Below, in pieces: positions 5,890-7,695 of a DNA stretch of 7,695 bases. The DNA is from Deltaproteobacteria bacterium (GTDB taxonomy: Bacteria; Desulfobacterota; Desulfovibrionia; Desulfovibrionales; Desulfovibrionaceae). Below the pieces are notes generated by a model. That model ran no database searches and was not told the origin of the DNA. It saw nothing but the letters and a program-made list of their open reading frames with translations. Where the stretch lies: contig JAJBSY010000314.1 in NCBI GenBank assembly GCA_020861205.1, forward strand, positions 1 to 7,695, in the 5' to 3' direction. Each line of letters starts with the position of its first letter. Position 1 is the first letter of the stretch. A program made the position numbers and the translations under genes.

Positions 5890-5909
5890 ATCGGTATCGT
5901 ATTACCGAT
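5890..5909. promoter_or_regulatory. Palindrome, candidate operator upstream of the nitroreductase
   Basis: ATCGGTA and TACCGAT form perfect seven-base arms around TCGTAT. Size and symmetry suit a dimeric repressor or activator site (for example TetR- or MarR-like), about 125 bases before the nitroreductase start. No regulator gene is in the window, so the assignment is inference. As RNA it would be a seven-pair hairpin. Confidence 0.4.
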
Positions 5910-5943
5910 ATTGCTTGACTGTCGGGCGGCATCCTGCGAGGCT

Positions 5944-5988
5944 TGTATCGCCGCGCCTGATTATGGCGCCGGAAAGGTCGGCGATACA
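5944..5988 (+). promoter_or_regulatory. Structured leader or operator just upstream of the nitroreductase
   Basis: TGTATCGCCG (5944-5953) and CGGCGATACA (5979-5988) are perfect ten-base inverted arms. Between them CGCC (5954-5957) and GGCG (5965-5968) form an inner stem with loop TGATTAT, leaving an unpaired CGGAAAGGT-type strand on the 3' side. The structure ends 37 bases before the GGAGG of the nitroreductase. It could be a structured 5' leader or a widely spaced DNA operator. I found no match to a riboswitch consensus I know. Confidence 0.4.
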
Positions 5989-6034
5989 CGGGAGAGTGAC
6001 GCGGCACGCTTTCGCTTAACACACCGGAGGGATC

Positions 6035-6577
6035 ATGGACGCGCTCAAGGCCATTGAAGCACGGAAAAGCACGCGGAGTTATACTAAGGAACCCTTGGCG
6101 GACGACCGGATACAAACCCTGGTCAAGGCCGCGACAAGGGCGCCGAAAGCGGGGGATTTCCACATCGCCGTGGTGACCAACCCGGACGCGCTGCAGGAAT
6201 GCAACGATATCGCCCTGGAATGCATGAAGAAATCCGGCAATGATTTTCTCGTGAGCCGCGCCTCCCTGCCGGGGTACCAGCCACTTTACGGGGCGCCGCT
6301 CCTTCTCGTCTTCTCCGGATCGGAACAAAACCCGTATAGTCTCGCCAACGCTTCCTGCGCGGCGACCGCCGCAACCATCGCGGCCACGGCCTTGGAACTG
6401 GGCTCCTGCTACGTTGTGACCCCCACCATGGCCCTGGCCGCCAAACCCGCCCTTGCCCGGAAAATGGGCGTGCCCGAAGGCTTCAAGCCCCAGTGCTGCG
6501 TCATTGCGGGATATTCCGCGGGTGACGCGTACGGATCTCCGGCAAGCGAATTTACCAATATCAGCTACTGCCGGTAA
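6035..6577 (+). CDS. Nitroreductase-family FMN protein
   Basis: The protein is 180 residues, within the usual range for the family. The ATG at 6035 has GGAGG four bases upstream. The N-terminal RKSTRSY (10-16) is the family's RxSxRxY phosphate-binding motif for FMN, and APKAGDFH (36-43) lies where the family has its FMN-contacting APS...PW/H segment. A helix from about 101-124 ending ELGSCYV corresponds to the conserved GLGS region. Such enzymes use FMN and NAD(P)H to reduce nitro compounds, quinones or other acceptors; the physiological substrate cannot be told. There is no signal peptide, so it is cytoplasmic. It has seven Cys (56, 63, 108, 125, 154, 155, 179), rather many for its size and perhaps an anaerobe trait. 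The nitrilase-family gene follows after 47 bases with no terminator between, so cotranscription is likely. Family call firm; subfamily open. Confidence 0.88.
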   Translation: MDALKAIEARKSTRSYTKEPLADDRIQTLVKAATRAPKAGDFHIAVVTNPDALQECNDIALECMKKSGNDFLVSRASLPGYQPLYGAPLLLVFSGSEQNPYSLANASCAATAATIAATALELGSCYVVTPTMALAAKPALARKMGVPEGFKPQCCVIAGYSAGDAYGSPASEFTNISYCR

Positions 6578-6624
6578 TCCGACAAGTTGCGGTCGCCGAA
6601 CCGGGGTGAACAAAGGAAGCGCCT

Positions 6625-7449
6625 ATGCAGATGGAACTGGCCCAGATTTCCATGGTGGATTGGGATGTGCCCCATAATTTGAAAACGGTTTTGCGCGTGA
6701 TGGACAGGGCGGACGTTTCCGGCGGGACCAAGCTGGTCATTTTTCCCGAAACCACGCTGACCGGGTTTCCCACTCCCGGTAATCTCGCGTCGATCGCGGA
6801 GAGCGTGGACGGCCCGTCCATAACGGCTGTCCGCGAGGCCGCCAGGCGGAAAGGGGTTGCGGTTGCCGTGGGGTTTTCCGAAAGCGCGAACGGAACGTAC
6901 CATAACGCCACGGTGCTGGTGGACGAAAAAGGCGATATTCTCCTGCATTACCGCAAAACCCATTCCTGGGCCTCGGACGTGGGGGTGTTCACCCCCGGCG
7001 ACACGTTTGCCGTGACCGAGTGGAACGGGATCAATGTCGGGCTGCTCATCTGCTTTGACATCGAGTTTCCGGAAACGGCCCGCGCCGTGGCATCCCTCGG
7101 CGCGGACCTGCTCATCGTGACCAACGGCAACATGGACCCTTACGGGCCGGTGCATGACCGGGCCATAAGGGCCAGAGCCATGGAAAACCAGATTTTCGCG
7201 GCCATGACAAACCGCGTCGGCGCGGGCACCGGCCTGACTTTTCCCGGCGAGTCCGCCGTCATCGATCCCTTTGGGGAACGGGTGGCCTTCGGGGGGAACG
7301 CGGAAGGCGTCGTCAAGGCCGTGCTCGATTTTTCCAAAATAGCGGAAAGCCGCGCGGATTACACCTACCTGCGCCAGGCCCGCGTGCCCCTGGTGCTGCG
7401 CCGGGCGGATAAAGGCACGACCCGCGTCCTGGAAATCACTGGCGGCTGA
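6625..7449 (+). CDS. Nitrilase-superfamily carbon-nitrogen hydrolase (amidase-like)
   Basis: The protein is 274 residues, a normal length for a single-domain C-N hydrolase. The ATG at 6625 has AAAGGAAG upstream. The catalytic residues are visible: Glu42 in FPETTLTGF, Lys111 in YRKTHSW, and nucleophile Cys143 in LICFDIEFPE. NGNMDPYG (167-174) and the RAMENQIFAAMTNRVG segment (184-199) are typical of aliphatic amidase, omega-amidase and 5-aminopentanamidase-type members. Most such enzymes hydrolyse a linear amide or carbamoyl compound to an acid and ammonia. The usual second catalytic Glu, seven residues after the Lys, is Asp118 here. There is no signal peptide, so it is cytoplasmic. It follows the nitroreductase gene by 47 bases. 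Links to polyamine catabolism are tempting because mdtJI is near, but that unit is divergent and separate. Superfamily certain; substrate unknown. Confidence 0.9.
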   Translation: MQMELAQISMVDWDVPHNLKTVLRVMDRADVSGGTKLVIFPETTLTGFPTPGNLASIAESVDGPSITAVREAARRKGVAVAVGFSESANGTYHNATVLVDEKGDILLHYRKTHSWASDVGVFTPGDTFAVTEWNGINVGLLICFDIEFPETARAVASLGADLLIVTNGNMDPYGPVHDRAIRARAMENQIFAAMTNRVGAGTGLTFPGESAVIDPFGERVAFGGNAEGVVKAVLDFSKIAESRADYTYLRQARVPLVLRRADKGTTRVLEITGG

Positions 7450-7640
7450 CGCCGGCGCGGTCGTTTGCCAAAGACGGTTGGCGGCGGCCCGCCGCAAAGG
7501 CGCGGGCGGGGTTCATTTCCCGAGGGGCGCCGAAGCGGGAGCGTCCGGGCCGTTCGGGTTTGTCATTGCCGGAGGCAGCGCCGCCGGCGTTTCAGCGCGC
7601 CGGGTTCGCGTGAAGCGGGCGGCAACGGTGTGAGGGTTGC

Positions 7641-7670
7641 TTGGCGGCCGCGCGGCCGCCCAATCTTTTT
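7641..7670 (+). terminator. Rho-independent terminator
   Basis: TTGGCGGCC pairs with GGCCGCCCAA around a GCGC loop (one bulged C), followed after TC by TTTTT at 7666-7670. It lies about 190 bases after the nitrilase-family stop and probably ends that transcript. The 7450-7640 stretch before it holds only GC-rich inverted repeats, such as CGGCG/CGCCG near 7483-7496, and no gene I can support. Confidence 0.75.
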
Positions 7671-7685
7671 CCCATAACGAAAAGC

Positions 7686-7690
7686 AGGAG
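7686..7690 (+). promoter_or_regulatory. Ribosome binding site for a gene starting at or beyond the right edge
   Basis: AGGAG is followed by AATTA at the window end, the right distance for a start codon beginning at 7695 or just outside. It lies 16 bases after the terminator T-run, which leaves no room for a promoter between them. Confidence 0.4.
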
Positions 7691-7695
7691 AATTA

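Larger units (their letters stand above)
5650..6034. other. Intergenic region rich in inverted repeats ahead of the nitroreductase
   Basis: I see no convincing gene in these 385 bases. A plus-strand frame from 5722 to 6057 has no ribosome binding site and overlaps the nitroreductase start. The region holds overlapping hairpins at 5689-5724, a 7+7 palindrome at 5890-5909, and a 10-base perfect inverted repeat at 5944-5988 followed by the nitroreductase ribosome binding site. TTGACT at 5915-5920 is a fair -35 but has no matching -10. Confidence 0.6.

Noticed and set aside
5786..6613. Long minus-strand frame opposite the nitroreductase (275 codons)
   Set aside because: It is a shadow of the plus-strand gene in GC-rich DNA. 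The plus-strand frame has recognisable family motifs and a ribosome binding site; this one has neither.
6565..7497. Long minus-strand frame opposite the nitrilase-family gene (310 codons)
   Set aside because: Shadow frame: the His/Gly/Arg-rich translation fits no family, and the plus strand carries the full catalytic set.
7499..7535. tRNA-like T-arm (GGTTC followed by CCC) in the 3' intergenic region
   Set aside because: Only three stem pairs form around the loop, and no acceptor, D or anticodon arms can be placed.
5776..7600. Shared 13-mer CCGGCGTTTCAGC at about 5776 and 7589
   Set aside because: One 13-base match in 7.7 kb of GC-rich sequence is close to chance expectation, and the flanks do not align.
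7465..7677. 70-codon plus-strand frame after the nitrilase-family gene
   Set aside because: Arg/Gly-rich translation, no ribosome binding site, and it runs through the rho-independent terminator.

Overview
The window is GC-rich, Gram-negative-type DNA. A C-terminal-Phe outer-membrane porin, several Sec signal peptides, a paired SMR exporter and strong GGAGG-type ribosome binding sites point to a proteobacterium or desulfobacterote. My impression from codon style and gene mix is a Desulfovibrio-like organism, but this is inference; nothing in the window fixes the taxon.

Left part, minus strand (3992 to 1, running off the left edge): a probable three-gene envelope operon. Its order is a 676-residue secreted protein built from two copies of one cysteine-bearing module, an OprD-family porin, and a secreted protein of unknown family cut by the window edge. 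Gaps are only 19 and 14 bases, and all three products carry signal peptides.

Centre, minus strand (4995 to 4262): mdtJ and mdtI, joined by a TAATG stop/start overlap. They encode the two different subunits of an SMR-type polyamine (spermidine) exporter, and nearly all residues reported as important in the E. coli pair are kept.

Centre-right, plus strand: a 66-residue His/Cys-containing protein of unknown function (5449-5649). After a 385-base intergenic stretch rich in inverted repeats comes a probable two-gene unit, a nitroreductase-family flavoprotein (6035-6577) and a nitrilase-superfamily C-N hydrolase (6625-7449). A rho-independent terminator lies at 7641-7670, and a ribosome binding site for a gene beyond the window sits at the right edge.

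The most unusual feature is not a gene. Two diverged, colinear copies of an element of about 95-100 bases lie in the same orientation at 4116-4210 and 5253-5353, on either side of mdtJI. Each can fold on itself, and the closing arms differ in sequence between copies while remaining complementary. This could be a dispersed structured repeat, a small RNA or a leader element. I do not recognise it as a named RNA family.
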